Of a DNA stretch of 39,243 nt, positions 6,996-13,786 are shown piece by piece (positions within the stretch are counted from its first letter, which is position 1; each line of letters begins with the position of its first letter). The stretch covers positions 1-39,243 of the forward strand of contig JAGZKI010000020.1 of the NCBI GenBank assembly GCA_018365265.1, written 5' to 3'. The position numbers and the translations under genes are program-made. The notes beneath the pieces were generated by a model that had not been told where the DNA came from, made no database searches, and was given only the letters and a program-made list of their open reading frames with translations. Source of the stretch: Streptococcus parasanguinis (GTDB taxonomy: Bacteria; Bacillota; Bacilli; Lactobacillales; Streptococcaceae).

Positions 6996-7814
6996 ATGCT
7001 TGAGGATTGCTTAGAAGCACGGTTCGAATTTACAGGTTGTAAAATTGCCTTGATTTGTGAGGGGCAAATTTTGACCATCTTGCGCGATGATAAAGAAACG
7101 ATTCCTTACCCCAATATGTGGGACTTGCCAGGTGGGGGTCGGGAAGGAAATGAGACCCCTTTTGAGTGTGTGGCGCGTGAGGTTTATGAGGAATTGAACA
7201 TCCAACTGTCGAAAGAGGAAGTCATCTGGTCTGGGATCTATCCTGGCATCTTGGATGAGAAGAAACAGTTCGTTTTTTTAGTTGGCAATCTAGCCCAAGA
7301 AGAGTTTGAACACATTGACTTTGGAGATGAGGGACAGGGCTATAAGTTAGTGAGCTTTGAAGAGTTTTTGGCCTCAGATCGGGTTGTTCCCCAATTACAA
7401 GAACGAGTACGTGATTATGTGGAGGAAAATATAGATGGGCCCGTTTTAACCACGACAAGTTTGGATAAGGATGTCAAAAGAAAGTTAGAGAATGGGCAAT
7501 ACAGCAGAGAAGAAGCTACGGCCATCTATAAAGATTTTTTAAGGATGAGAGAGCGGAAAGAAGAAGCATTTTTTATAGCAAAACTAATCGTTATTTTTAT
7601 GATCTTCTTCTTTCCAATCATGGTTGCTGGGGGAAATTTTAGAAGACTAGATGATGTTGTTTTGGCCTTGGTTTTTTTAGTATTGTTTGTTGTTTTATTC
7701 ATACCGACATATCTTTCAGTCCATTACCATAAGATTGGTCGATACAAGAGACAACTTCACAAGGCGATGAAAAGATATTATGCAGATGTGCTGAAGGAAT
7801 GTAAGGAAGACTAG
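6996..7814 (+). CDS. Nudix hydrolase fused to a two-TM C-terminal domain
   Basis: Residues 1-155 form a Nudix domain. The box runs G47-x5-E53-x7-R61-E62-V-Y-E65-E66, giving all the metal-binding acidic residues; the final Gly of the consensus is Asn. Nudix enzymes hydrolyse nucleoside diphosphates linked to another group. After residue 155 an unusual tail continues in the same frame: a charged helical segment (KDVKRKLENGQYSREEATAIYKDF), two membrane spans (about 193-212 and 219-240) and a basic end. Typical streptococcal MutT-like proteins stop near residue 150, so this is a fusion of roughly 120 extra residues. RBS GGAGGGAAAGCTC lies upstream of the ATG. Confidence 0.85.
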   Translation: MLEDCLEARFEFTGCKIALICEGQILTILRDDKETIPYPNMWDLPGGGREGNETPFECVAREVYEELNIQLSKEEVIWSGIYPGILDEKKQFVFLVGNLAQEEFEHIDFGDEGQGYKLVSFEEFLASDRVVPQLQERVRDYVEENIDGPVLTTTSLDKDVKRKLENGQYSREEATAIYKDFLRMRERKEEAFFIAKLIVIFMIFFFPIMVAGGNFRRLDDVVLALVFLVLFVVLFIPTYLSVHYHKIGRYKRQLHKAMKRYYADVLKECKED

Positions 7815-7878
7815 AAAATATCTGATGGATTTTAGAACTTTAGTTCATGGCAAAAAATAAAATTATGCGAGGAAAACT

Positions 7879-8352
7879 ATGATTAGACTAGAACGAGCAG
7901 GGGCGGAAGGTTTAGAAACCATTATTGCCATTCAAAGAGCCAGTTTTAAGGCGGTCTATGAGAAATACCAAGATGAGTATGATCCTTATCTGGAGGACCG
8001 CGAACGAATCAAGTGGAAACTCGTAGAACGTCCTAATAGCTATTACTACTTTGTAAAAGAAAACGAAGACAAGATTGGTTTTTTACGAATTCAGACCAAT
8101 GAAGAGTTAACAAATGCTTGGTTGGGAACAGCGGCGATTTTACCTCCCTATCAAGGAAAAGGGTATGGATCTAAAGGTTTGAGCTTGCTGGAAAAAGAAT
8201 TTCCAACCATCACACAATGGGATTTGTGTACGGTGTTACAAGATGCAGGCATGGTCGCCTTCTACGAGAAGAATGGCTACCATCAAACCCATATCGAGCC
8301 TGAAAAAGAAGGCATGGATATGGTCTACATGAAAAAATTGATAGAGAAATAG
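7879..8352 (+). CDS. GNAT family N-acetyltransferase
   Basis: This 157-residue protein has a GNAT acetyl-CoA fold. N-terminal MIRLERAGAEGLETIIAIQRASF is followed by the central strand GFLRIQTN and the acetyl-CoA-binding loop LPPYQGKGYGSKGL (Q/RxxGxG/A type, near residues 93-106). The C-terminal FYEKNGY motif is typical. The acceptor substrate is unknown. A 64-base gap separates it from the Nudix gene. GCGAGGAAAACT provides the ribosome site. Confidence 0.88.
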   Translation: MIRLERAGAEGLETIIAIQRASFKAVYEKYQDEYDPYLEDRERIKWKLVERPNSYYYFVKENEDKIGFLRIQTNEELTNAWLGTAAILPPYQGKGYGSKGLSLLEKEFPTITQWDLCTVLQDAGMVAFYEKNGYHQTHIEPEKEGMDMVYMKKLIEK

Positions 8353-8355
8353 AAA

Positions 8356-8395
8356 GGACGGTTCGGTTAAATTTCTAAACTGAACCCGCCCTAAA
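8356..8395. repeat. Imperfect inverted repeat between the GNAT gene and prmA
   Basis: GGACGGTTCGGTTAAAT and its near complement AAACTGAACCCGCCC face each other around a few bases, with one bulge and one mismatch. There is no following T-run on the plus strand. It could be a weak attenuator or a small repeat relic. Confidence 0.45.
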
Positions 8396-8489
8396 CATTG
8401 TGCCAAAAAGATAAACTTCTCATAGACACAAGTGTCTTCAGAGAGTTTCCTATTTTGGCTTTGTGTTTTACGGGCTTGGTATCTTAATG

Positions 8490-9440
8490 ATGGAAACATG
8501 GCAAGAGTTAAAAGTTACAGTGAAGCGTGAGGGTGAGGAGCTAGTCTCCAATCTCTTGATCGAGTTAGGCGCCCAAGGGGTCGCAATCGAGGACAGCATG
8601 GACTATGTGGGAAATGTCGATCGATTCGGTGAGATTTTCCCTGATGTCGAGCAACAAGAAGAAATCGTGGTGACGGCCTACTACCCGGAAACGGTTGATG
8701 TAGCAGCGGTTGAAGCGGATTTGCAGGCTCGCTTGGTAGAATTGACCGACTTTATGGATCTGGGTGAGGTCAAGATGGGTACGACTGCCTTGGCTGAGGA
8801 AGACTGGGCAGACAACTGGAAGAAATACTATGAACCAGCTCGCATTACCCATGACTTGACCATCGTGCCGTCATGGACAGACTATGAGGCGACGGCTGGA
8901 GAAAAGATTATCAAGCTGGATCCTGGTATGGCCTTTGGAACAGGAACTCACCCAACCACTAAGATGAGCCTCTTTGCCTTGGAGCAAGTCCTTCGTGGTG
9001 GGGAGACAGTGCTAGATGTAGGGACAGGTTCAGGTGTCCTTTCCATTGCTAGCTCTCTTCTTGGCGCTAAGGAAATCTTTGCCTATGACTTGGATGATGT
9101 AGCGGTTCGTGTCGCTCAGGAAAATATTGAACTCAATCCTGGCATGGAAAATATCCATGTAGCGCCAGGCGATTTGCTTAAAGGCGTGGAGATTGAGGCA
9201 GATGTCATCGTGGCCAATATCTTGGCAGATATCCTTATCCATCTGACAGAGGATGCTTATCGTTTGGTCAAGGACGAAGGTTACCTGATCATGAGTGGCA
9301 TTATCAAGGACAAGTGGGACATGGTGCGTGAATCAGCTGAGTCGGCTGGATTTTTCCTTGAAACCCACATGATCCAAGGGGAATGGAATGCCTGCGTCTT
9401 CAAGAAGACCAAGGATGTCTCCGGTGTGATTGGAGGCTAG
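8490..9440 (+). CDS. prmA: Ribosomal protein L11 methyltransferase
   Basis: PrmA trimethylates ribosomal protein L11 using S-adenosylmethionine. The 316-residue product starts METWQELKVTVKREGEELV, as in other streptococci. It has the L11-recognition N-terminal domain, a linker, then the class I methyltransferase fold with motif I DVGTGSGVLSIAS, the preceding LDPGMAFGTGTHPTT and the catalytic-loop VANILADI. In-frame starts exist at 8463 (GTG) and 8487 (ATG); 8490 matches the family length. No Shine-Dalgarno sequence is visible before it. The rsmE gene follows after one base. Confidence 0.95.
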   Translation: METWQELKVTVKREGEELVSNLLIELGAQGVAIEDSMDYVGNVDRFGEIFPDVEQQEEIVVTAYYPETVDVAAVEADLQARLVELTDFMDLGEVKMGTTALAEEDWADNWKKYYEPARITHDLTIVPSWTDYEATAGEKIIKLDPGMAFGTGTHPTTKMSLFALEQVLRGGETVLDVGTGSGVLSIASSLLGAKEIFAYDLDDVAVRVAQENIELNPGMENIHVAPGDLLKGVEIEADVIVANILADILIHLTEDAYRLVKDEGYLIMSGIIKDKWDMVRESAESAGFFLETHMIQGEWNACVFKKTKDVSGVIGG

Positions 9441-9441
9441 C

Positions 9442-10185
9442 ATGCAGCAGTATTTTGTAAAAGGCTTGGCTGGTTCACCTGTCACTATCGAGGACAAGGA
9501 AACCAGCAAGCACATGTTTCAGGTCATGCGCTTAAAAGAAGATGATGAGGTGACTTTGGTCTTTGATGATGGGATCAAGCGCTTGGCGCGCGTGGTCAAT
9601 GTAGAAGCCCGTCAATTGGAGCTAATCGAGGAATTAGCAGACAATGTGGAGCTGCCAGTCCAAGTGACCGTCGCATCAGGCTTTCCCAAGGGAGACAAGC
9701 TGGAGTTTATCACTCAAAAAGTGACGGAACTCGGTGCCAGCCAAATCTGGGCCTTTCCTGCAGACTGGTCCGTTGCCAAGTGGGATGGCAAGAAGTTGGG
9801 CAAAAAAGTTGAGAAACTAGAAAAAATTGCCCTTGGAGCAGCCGAGCAAAGCAAGCGGAATTTGGTTCCAAGCATTACTCTATTTGAGAAAAAGTCTGAC
9901 TTTCTAGCACAATTTGACCAGTTTGACCGGATCGTGGTGGCCTATGAAGAGTCTGCCAAAGAAGGAGAGGCAGCCGCTCTGATTCAGTCGCTGACCGGAT
10001 TAGAAGCTGGAAGTAAACTGCTCTTTATCTTTGGACCAGAGGGCGGACTCTCCCCTGCAGAAATTGAAAGTTTTACAGCTAAAGGAGCAGTGTTAGCAGG
10101 GCTTGGGCCTCGCATCCTACGAGCGGAAACGGCCCCACTCTACGCTCTCAGTGCCGTGAGTGTTGTTACAGAATTGATGAACTAA
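9442..10185 (+). CDS. rsmE: 16S rRNA (uracil-1498-N3) methyltransferase
   Basis: RsmE methylates U1498 of 16S rRNA in the 30S subunit. The 247-residue product has the N-terminal PUA-like domain (MQQYFVKGLAG...KHMFQVMRLKEDDEV) and a C-terminal SPOUT knot with FIFGPEGGLSPAEIESF and LGPRILRAETAPLYALS, the SAM-binding loops of the family. A TTG at 9430 extends the frame, but GGAGG at 9432-9436 directs ATG 9442. It is one base after the prmA stop, a common prmA-rsmE operon. Confidence 0.95.
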   Translation: MQQYFVKGLAGSPVTIEDKETSKHMFQVMRLKEDDEVTLVFDDGIKRLARVVNVEARQLELIEELADNVELPVQVTVASGFPKGDKLEFITQKVTELGASQIWAFPADWSVAKWDGKKLGKKVEKLEKIALGAAEQSKRNLVPSITLFEKKSDFLAQFDQFDRIVVAYEESAKEGEAAALIQSLTGLEAGSKLLFIFGPEGGLSPAEIESFTAKGAVLAGLGPRILRAETAPLYALSAVSVVTELMN

Positions 10186-10219
10186 CGAAGTGAAGGAATC
10201 GCTTCGTTAGTTTTTTTTT
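10182..10219 (+). terminator. Terminator of the prmA-rsmE operon
   Basis: CTAACGAAG (10182-10190, containing the rsmE stop) pairs with CTTCGTTAG (10202-10210), followed by nine Ts. Confidence 0.92.
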
Positions 10220-10233
10220 ACAAAAATCTTCTA

Positions 10234-10260
10234 TTTTCAAAAATTTTTACGAATTATAAT
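10234..10260 (+). promoter_or_regulatory. Promoter region of the DUF1310 cassette
   Basis: TATAAT at 10255-10260 lies 18 bases before the first DUF1310 ATG; the -35 is poor (TTTTCA/TATTTT tract). The 18 bases 10240-10257 recur exactly at 11226-11243, before the third DUF1310 gene, so the promoter region was duplicated with the genes. Confidence 0.5.
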
Positions 10261-10277
10261 AGTGAGGAGAGGCGCAT

Positions 10278-10670
10278 ATGAATAAAAGAAAGAATAGACG
10301 ACGTTTGATATTTTCTTTGTTAGTTGTTGGGATCTTGATCTGGATTGGGTCAAAAGTAAAGGATCATCTAGATTTCCAACAAGAAATGATCCGAATTGTA
10401 CATAGTGAGGAAGTGAAAGAGTTAATTGTACATGATTTGAAACAGGAAGATCCGGACGCGTTTACAGAAACAGGAAAAATTCAATCGTATAAAATTGATG
10501 ATGAAACGATCGAACACAATCCAATGGGAGGGATTATGTTTGAGGTGATAATAAATGGAGATAAAGAAATAACTGGAAGTATGGGATTGAGGAAGCGTAG
10601 TGAAGATGGACCGATTAGATCTGTAGGGATGAGTACTTCTGTAGGGTTTCAAGAACTTATGGAAGAGTAA
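10278..10670 (+). CDS. DUF1310 family membrane-anchored protein, copy 1
   Basis: The product is 130 residues. Basic residues (NKRKNRRR) precede one hydrophobic segment (LIFSLLVVGILIWIGSKV, residues 10-27). A small polar domain of about 100 residues follows, which by the positive-inside rule is outside the membrane. The core IEHNPMGGIMF followed by INGDKEITG is shared by all three copies here and places it in DUF1310, a family known to me from Streptococcus and Listeria with no assigned function. GTGAGGAGAGG precedes the start. Position before a putative secreted lipase suggests an immunity or accessory role (inference). Confidence 0.8.
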   Translation: MNKRKNRRRLIFSLLVVGILIWIGSKVKDHLDFQQEMIRIVHSEEVKELIVHDLKQEDPDAFTETGKIQSYKIDDETIEHNPMGGIMFEVIINGDKEITGSMGLRKRSEDGPIRSVGMSTSVGFQELMEE

Positions 10671-10732
10671 TAAAATTGAAAACTAAATAATGTAAAGCGA
10701 TACGACTAGGAATTTATGAGGATGGAGATGAA
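10665..10732 (+). repeat. Intergenic repeat unit A in the DUF1310 array
   Basis: The stretch from the end of copy 1 through the start of copy 2 (GAGTAATAAA, TTGAAAACTAAATA, ACTAGGAATTTATG) recurs with few changes at 11252-11320. Both include the last codon and stop of a DUF1310 gene, so unit B carries the relic of a gene end. Confidence 0.8.
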
Positions 10733-11123
10733 ACCAAAAATAAAAAATTGTCGTTATATATTTGGAGTGTTGCTATTAGGAATTTTGATATGGGTAGGTT
10801 TACTTGTGAAAAACCATCTTGAATTTCAACATGAAATGATTCAGATCGTGCATAGTAAGGAAGTGGAAAAGATAATAGAAGAAGAACTGAAGGAGTTGAA
10901 CCCAAATGCCTTAACACCAAAAGGTAAGATCCAATCGTATGAAATTAATGATGAAACGATTGAACACAATCCAATGGGAGGGATTATGTTTCGTATCATC
11001 ATTAATGGAGACAAAGAAATAACCGAAAATTTTGGATTACGAAAAGATAGTGAGAATGCACCAATCGAACAAGCGGGAGTGAGTAGATCTATTGAGTTTC
11101 AAGATCTGGTAGAAAAGAAATGA
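10728..11123 (+). CDS. DUF1310 family membrane-anchored protein, copy 2
   Basis: The 131-residue paralogue of copies 1 and 3 has TM CRYIFGVLLLGILIWVGLLV at the N-terminus and then the external domain with IEHNPMGGIMF and INGDKEIT. ATGs at 10716 and 10722 are in frame, but GAGG at 10718-10722 overlaps them, so 10728 (MKPKIKN) is the likely start, as in copy 3. It is closer to copy 3 in the N-terminal 50 residues. It is the most diverged in the C-terminal third (ENFGLRKDSENAPIEQAG), the part expected to set specificity if these are immunity proteins. Confidence 0.8.
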   Translation: MKPKIKNCRYIFGVLLLGILIWVGLLVKNHLEFQHEMIQIVHSKEVEKIIEEELKELNPNALTPKGKIQSYEINDETIEHNPMGGIMFRIIINGDKEITENFGLRKDSENAPIEQAGVSRSIEFQDLVEKK

Positions 11124-11225
11124 TCGTCAAAATATATGAAAAGAATATTCGATTCGAATATGAAATATATTTTCTTTGAGCGCTTTATATATTTACAAAA
11201 AATTTTTTAAAAGGATCTTTTTTTG

Positions 11226-11320
11226 AAAATTTTTACGAATTATTAAAGTAAGAGTAATAAATTTGAAAACTAAATAGTGTAAAGTGATACTACTAGGAAT
11301 TTATGGAGGATGAAAATGAA
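11226..11320 (+). repeat. Promoter relic plus intergenic repeat unit B
   Basis: 11226-11243 is an exact copy of the promoter-proximal 18 bases at 10240-10257. 11252-11320 is a near copy of unit A, starting with GAGTAATAA, the end of a vanished DUF1310 reading frame. Together they suggest the array grew by tandem duplication and lost one gene body. Confidence 0.7.
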
Positions 11321-11708
11321 ACAAAAAAGAAAAATTGGCCGTTATATATTTGGAGTGTTACTATTAGGAGTCTTGATATGGGGAGGTTTACTTGTAAAAA
11401 ACCATCTTGATTTTCAACATGAAATGGTTCAGATCGTGCATAGTAAGGAAGTGGAAAAGTTGATTGAGCATGATCTGAAATTGAAAGATCCTAATGCGCT
11501 TACAGAAAAAGGCAAGATCCGCTCCTATGAGATTGATGACAAGACGATCGAACACAATCCAATGGGGGGGATTATGTTTGATGTGACTATAAATGGAGAT
11601 AAAGAGATAACTGGTAGCGTAGGATTATGGAAGACTAGTAAAAACGGTCCGATTGAATCCGTGGGGATGGATGCCTCTGAAGGTCTTCAAAAATTGATGA
11701 AGGAGTAA
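11316..11708 (+). CDS. DUF1310 family membrane-anchored protein, copy 3
   Basis: The 130-residue protein begins MKQKRKIGRYIFGVLLLGVL. An ATG at 11310 is in frame, but GGAGG at 11305-11309 directs 11316. The TM anchor is followed by the DUF1310 domain (IEHNPMGGIMF at about 77-87, then INGDKEITG). The stop lies five bases before the lipase-like gene, so this copy is tightly coupled to it and is the best candidate for the cognate immunity partner (inference). No lipobox Cys is present, so anchoring is by the uncleaved helix. Confidence 0.8.
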   Translation: MKQKRKIGRYIFGVLLLGVLIWGGLLVKNHLDFQHEMVQIVHSKEVEKLIEHDLKLKDPNALTEKGKIRSYEIDDKTIEHNPMGGIMFDVTINGDKEITGSVGLWKTSKNGPIESVGMDASEGLQKLMKE

Positions 11709-11713
11709 AGGAA

Positions 11714-13030
11714 ATGTATACCGATCAAGAAAAAAATAGGATTGCATGGAAAGAGTACTCAAAATTTAATGTTGGGAAAGAGGTTAGTATTGAGAGTGAT
11801 GGAAAAAGAGAAAAAACAATAGGCTATGTTTCTGAAGTTTTTGGCCAGGCACCAGAAGAGGATATGGTTTCCTCTCTCGAAGACTTGAAAGCACGGTTTC
11901 AAGGAGCTCTATCTGGTTTAAATGGATATATTGTGACAGATAAAAAAATCACTCCTGAAACCAGACCAGAAGATGTGCATGAAGTAACAATTTTGTTTGA
12001 GGGATCGGAAGCTAAATTTGATAAAAATTTCATGGGGGCCGTAGATGATTGGGTGCTCACCGATGCCCCGACTGCATTACAAATATCAATGGCAAAGAGA
12101 CTTGGGATAAAAACCGGGAAAATTTCCCAGCTTGATGCGGCTTCGAAAGAAGTAAAAGCAGCAATGGATAGATATCCGAATGCGCGTTTCAAATTTTATG
12201 CCCATTCTTTAGGGGGCTTAAATCTCCAAGCTTCACTTGGATCTTTGGAAGATAAGTATTTAAACAGAGTGGATGGGGCTTATATATATGAAGCGCCTAA
12301 TCTTTATCCACAGTTAAGTGATGCAGAAAAGAAACAGGTCGATAAGATTAAATATAAAATTTTTAATTTTATAGACAAGCGTGACTTGGTCACATGGGAA
12401 CATTCTGAAGAGGGGAATGAAGGAGTTGTTGGAACACTTGTTCGAATTGACAGTAAGGATGCAGGCAATTTAGGAAAACAACATATGTGGGGTGGTTACG
12501 ACTACAAGTCTGGCTACTTGAACGTCAAAGAAGAGAGTTTAGATGACTATCGGTTAGCTCGAATAAAGCAGACAAAAGAACAACTGCAGTTAAAGAAACA
12601 AGCATTGGAGACTTGGAAAAAGAGCGGACTTTCTGGAAGTGACCTTATTTTCATGGATACGACTCAGGCAATGGGAATAGTGGAGTCGCTGAAGGAGTTT
12701 GCTCTCATTGCCTCTGATTATATATTAGCTGTCTGTGATTTCCGTATTGCGGATATAAAAGGAACCTGGGAGACATTATTAGTTTCTTGTCGTTCAACTG
12801 TATCAGGGACCCGTTGCACAGAAAGTGATATCATCAGCGCACTTGCTCAAATTGGTGCAACAAAAGAAACAATTGAGACGAGTCGCATCACAGAATTAGA
12901 AAAAATTAAAAAAGATACTCTAAAAATAAAAGAAAGTATTTTTAGTCTATCAACAGACATAGCGAAAGGAATTGCAACTGTAATAGGCACGGATGTTGCT
13001 CTAGCAAGCCAACTTCAATTGCAATGGTAA
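11714..13030 (+). CDS. Lipase-like alpha/beta hydrolase with helical C-terminal half; putative type VIIb effector
   Basis: The product is 438 residues without a signal peptide. Residues about 1-275 look like a class-3-type lipase. The nucleophile elbow AHSLGG has Ser165 (GxSxG variant with Ala at the first position). A likely acid is Asp224 (or Asp221) in NFIDKRDLV, and a likely His is His257 in GKQHMWGG. Residues about 280-438 are helical (DYRLARIKQTKEQLQLKKQALETW, then amphipathic stretches to the end). An N-terminal lipase, a C-terminal helical domain and two small helical genes downstream form the layout of reverse-architecture T7SSb substrates such as S. aureus TslA. No secretion machinery is encoded in this window. 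The hydrolase assignment is firm; the secretion route is inferred. Confidence 0.75.
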   Translation: MYTDQEKNRIAWKEYSKFNVGKEVSIESDGKREKTIGYVSEVFGQAPEEDMVSSLEDLKARFQGALSGLNGYIVTDKKITPETRPEDVHEVTILFEGSEAKFDKNFMGAVDDWVLTDAPTALQISMAKRLGIKTGKISQLDAASKEVKAAMDRYPNARFKFYAHSLGGLNLQASLGSLEDKYLNRVDGAYIYEAPNLYPQLSDAEKKQVDKIKYKIFNFIDKRDLVTWEHSEEGNEGVVGTLVRIDSKDAGNLGKQHMWGGYDYKSGYLNVKEESLDDYRLARIKQTKEQLQLKKQALETWKKSGLSGSDLIFMDTTQAMGIVESLKEFALIASDYILAVCDFRIADIKGTWETLLVSCRSTVSGTRCTESDIISALAQIGATKETIETSRITELEKIKKDTLKIKESIFSLSTDIAKGIATVIGTDVALASQLQLQW

Positions 13031-13033
13031 AGA

Positions 13034-13423
13034 ATGGGTAACAAAGATATTGAATACATTAATGCGATTAGAGAAGTAGAAGAAAAATGGAATGGTACTG
13101 AAGAAGAATTAAAATTGGAAATGAAAGAACTAGAAAAAAGAATGAATCATATCCATGACCAGTACTGTTTTACAAAACAAAATATTGAAATGATGGAAGA
13201 GGAAGTCGGACATTTCTCTAAGACGATGGGTAATACGGAAATTTTATCGGATTATTATCGGGAATTATCAGATGTTTATGAAGAATTGAATGCAGAGTAC
13301 TATCACAAACTAGCTCATATTGAGGAAGCGCATCAGTTAAAACAAAAAGAATTACAGGTAGCCTCTGAAAAATATGCGAATGAGATTGCAAAATTACGAA
13401 AGGATATGTATGTCGAAAATTGA
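13034..13423 (+). CDS. Small coiled-coil protein, putative effector partner/chaperone
   Basis: This 129-residue, strongly charged protein is almost all helix with heptad-like patterns (EEKWNGTEEELKLEMKELEKRM; HLKQKELQVASEKY region). It has no signal or TM. It starts three bases after the lipase stop without a strong ribosome site, suggesting translational coupling. T7SSb effectors with LXG or reverse (LXT) domains pair with small helical partner proteins encoded beside them; position and form fit that role. DUF3958-like proteins are one possible family. I cannot confirm the family by eye. Confidence 0.65.
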   Translation: MGNKDIEYINAIREVEEKWNGTEEELKLEMKELEKRMNHIHDQYCFTKQNIEMMEEEVGHFSKTMGNTEILSDYYRELSDVYEELNAEYYHKLAHIEEAHQLKQKELQVASEKYANEIAKLRKDMYVEN

Positions 13424-13703
13424 TCTTACAAATGATTTAACATACGAAGATAAGCGTTTCATGGCAGCTCTTCTTAGTGTTAAATTTATGGGGAAAATAG
13501 CCTTAACAAAGGCAACTGTTGACCAAAAAAGCATTAAAAAAAGAATTTCATCTAGTTTAACAGAACTTGAAAGTTCTCTAGATCAGGTTATTGGAACTAT
13601 TGATTCGGATTTGGCTGGAAAATTTTCAAACTCTGTTAAAGAAGGGGTTGGAAGAAAAAAATTGGAGTTAAACGCTTTGCAAGAGTTTTGTAAGACAAAG
13701 TAG
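13410..13703 (+). CDS. Second small helical protein, putative effector partner
   Basis: The product is 97 residues from ATG 13410 (MSKIDLTNDLTYEDKRFM), preceded by AAAGGATATGT. The frame opens at 13374, but that start has no ribosome site. It overlaps the previous gene by 14 bases. Predicted to be mostly helical, it has a central SSLTELESSLDQVIGTIDSDLAGKF region and a Gly break (KEGVGRKKLE), like the helical hairpin of small T7SSb-associated proteins. It is the last gene of the cassette; relA follows with its own promoter. Confidence 0.65.
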   Translation: MSKIDLTNDLTYEDKRFMAALLSVKFMGKIALTKATVDQKSIKKRISSSLTELESSLDQVIGTIDSDLAGKFSNSVKEGVGRKKLELNALQEFCKTK

Positions 13704-13751
13704 TATCCGTATATTAAAGTAGCTTCATTGGTTCCCATCTGCTTCTAAAAG

Positions 13752-13760
13752 TGTTAAAAT
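13752..13760 (+). promoter_or_regulatory. Extended -10 promoter of relA
   Basis: TG-T-TAAAAT (13752-13760) lies 26 bases before the relA ATG. The -35 is poor; TTGGTT at 13728-13733 is 21 bases away. Confidence 0.5.
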
Positions 13761-13786
13761 AGTATCCAAGAAACTGGAGAAAATAC

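Noticed and set aside
10240..11320. CRISPR array or IS ends
   Set aside because: The repeats are few, long and gene-linked, without uniform spacers, terminal inverted repeats or a transposase; tandem gene duplication explains them.
10278..11708. DUF1310 proteins as lipoproteins
   Set aside because: No lipobox cysteine follows the hydrophobic segment in any of the three copies; an uncleaved N-terminal anchor is more likely.
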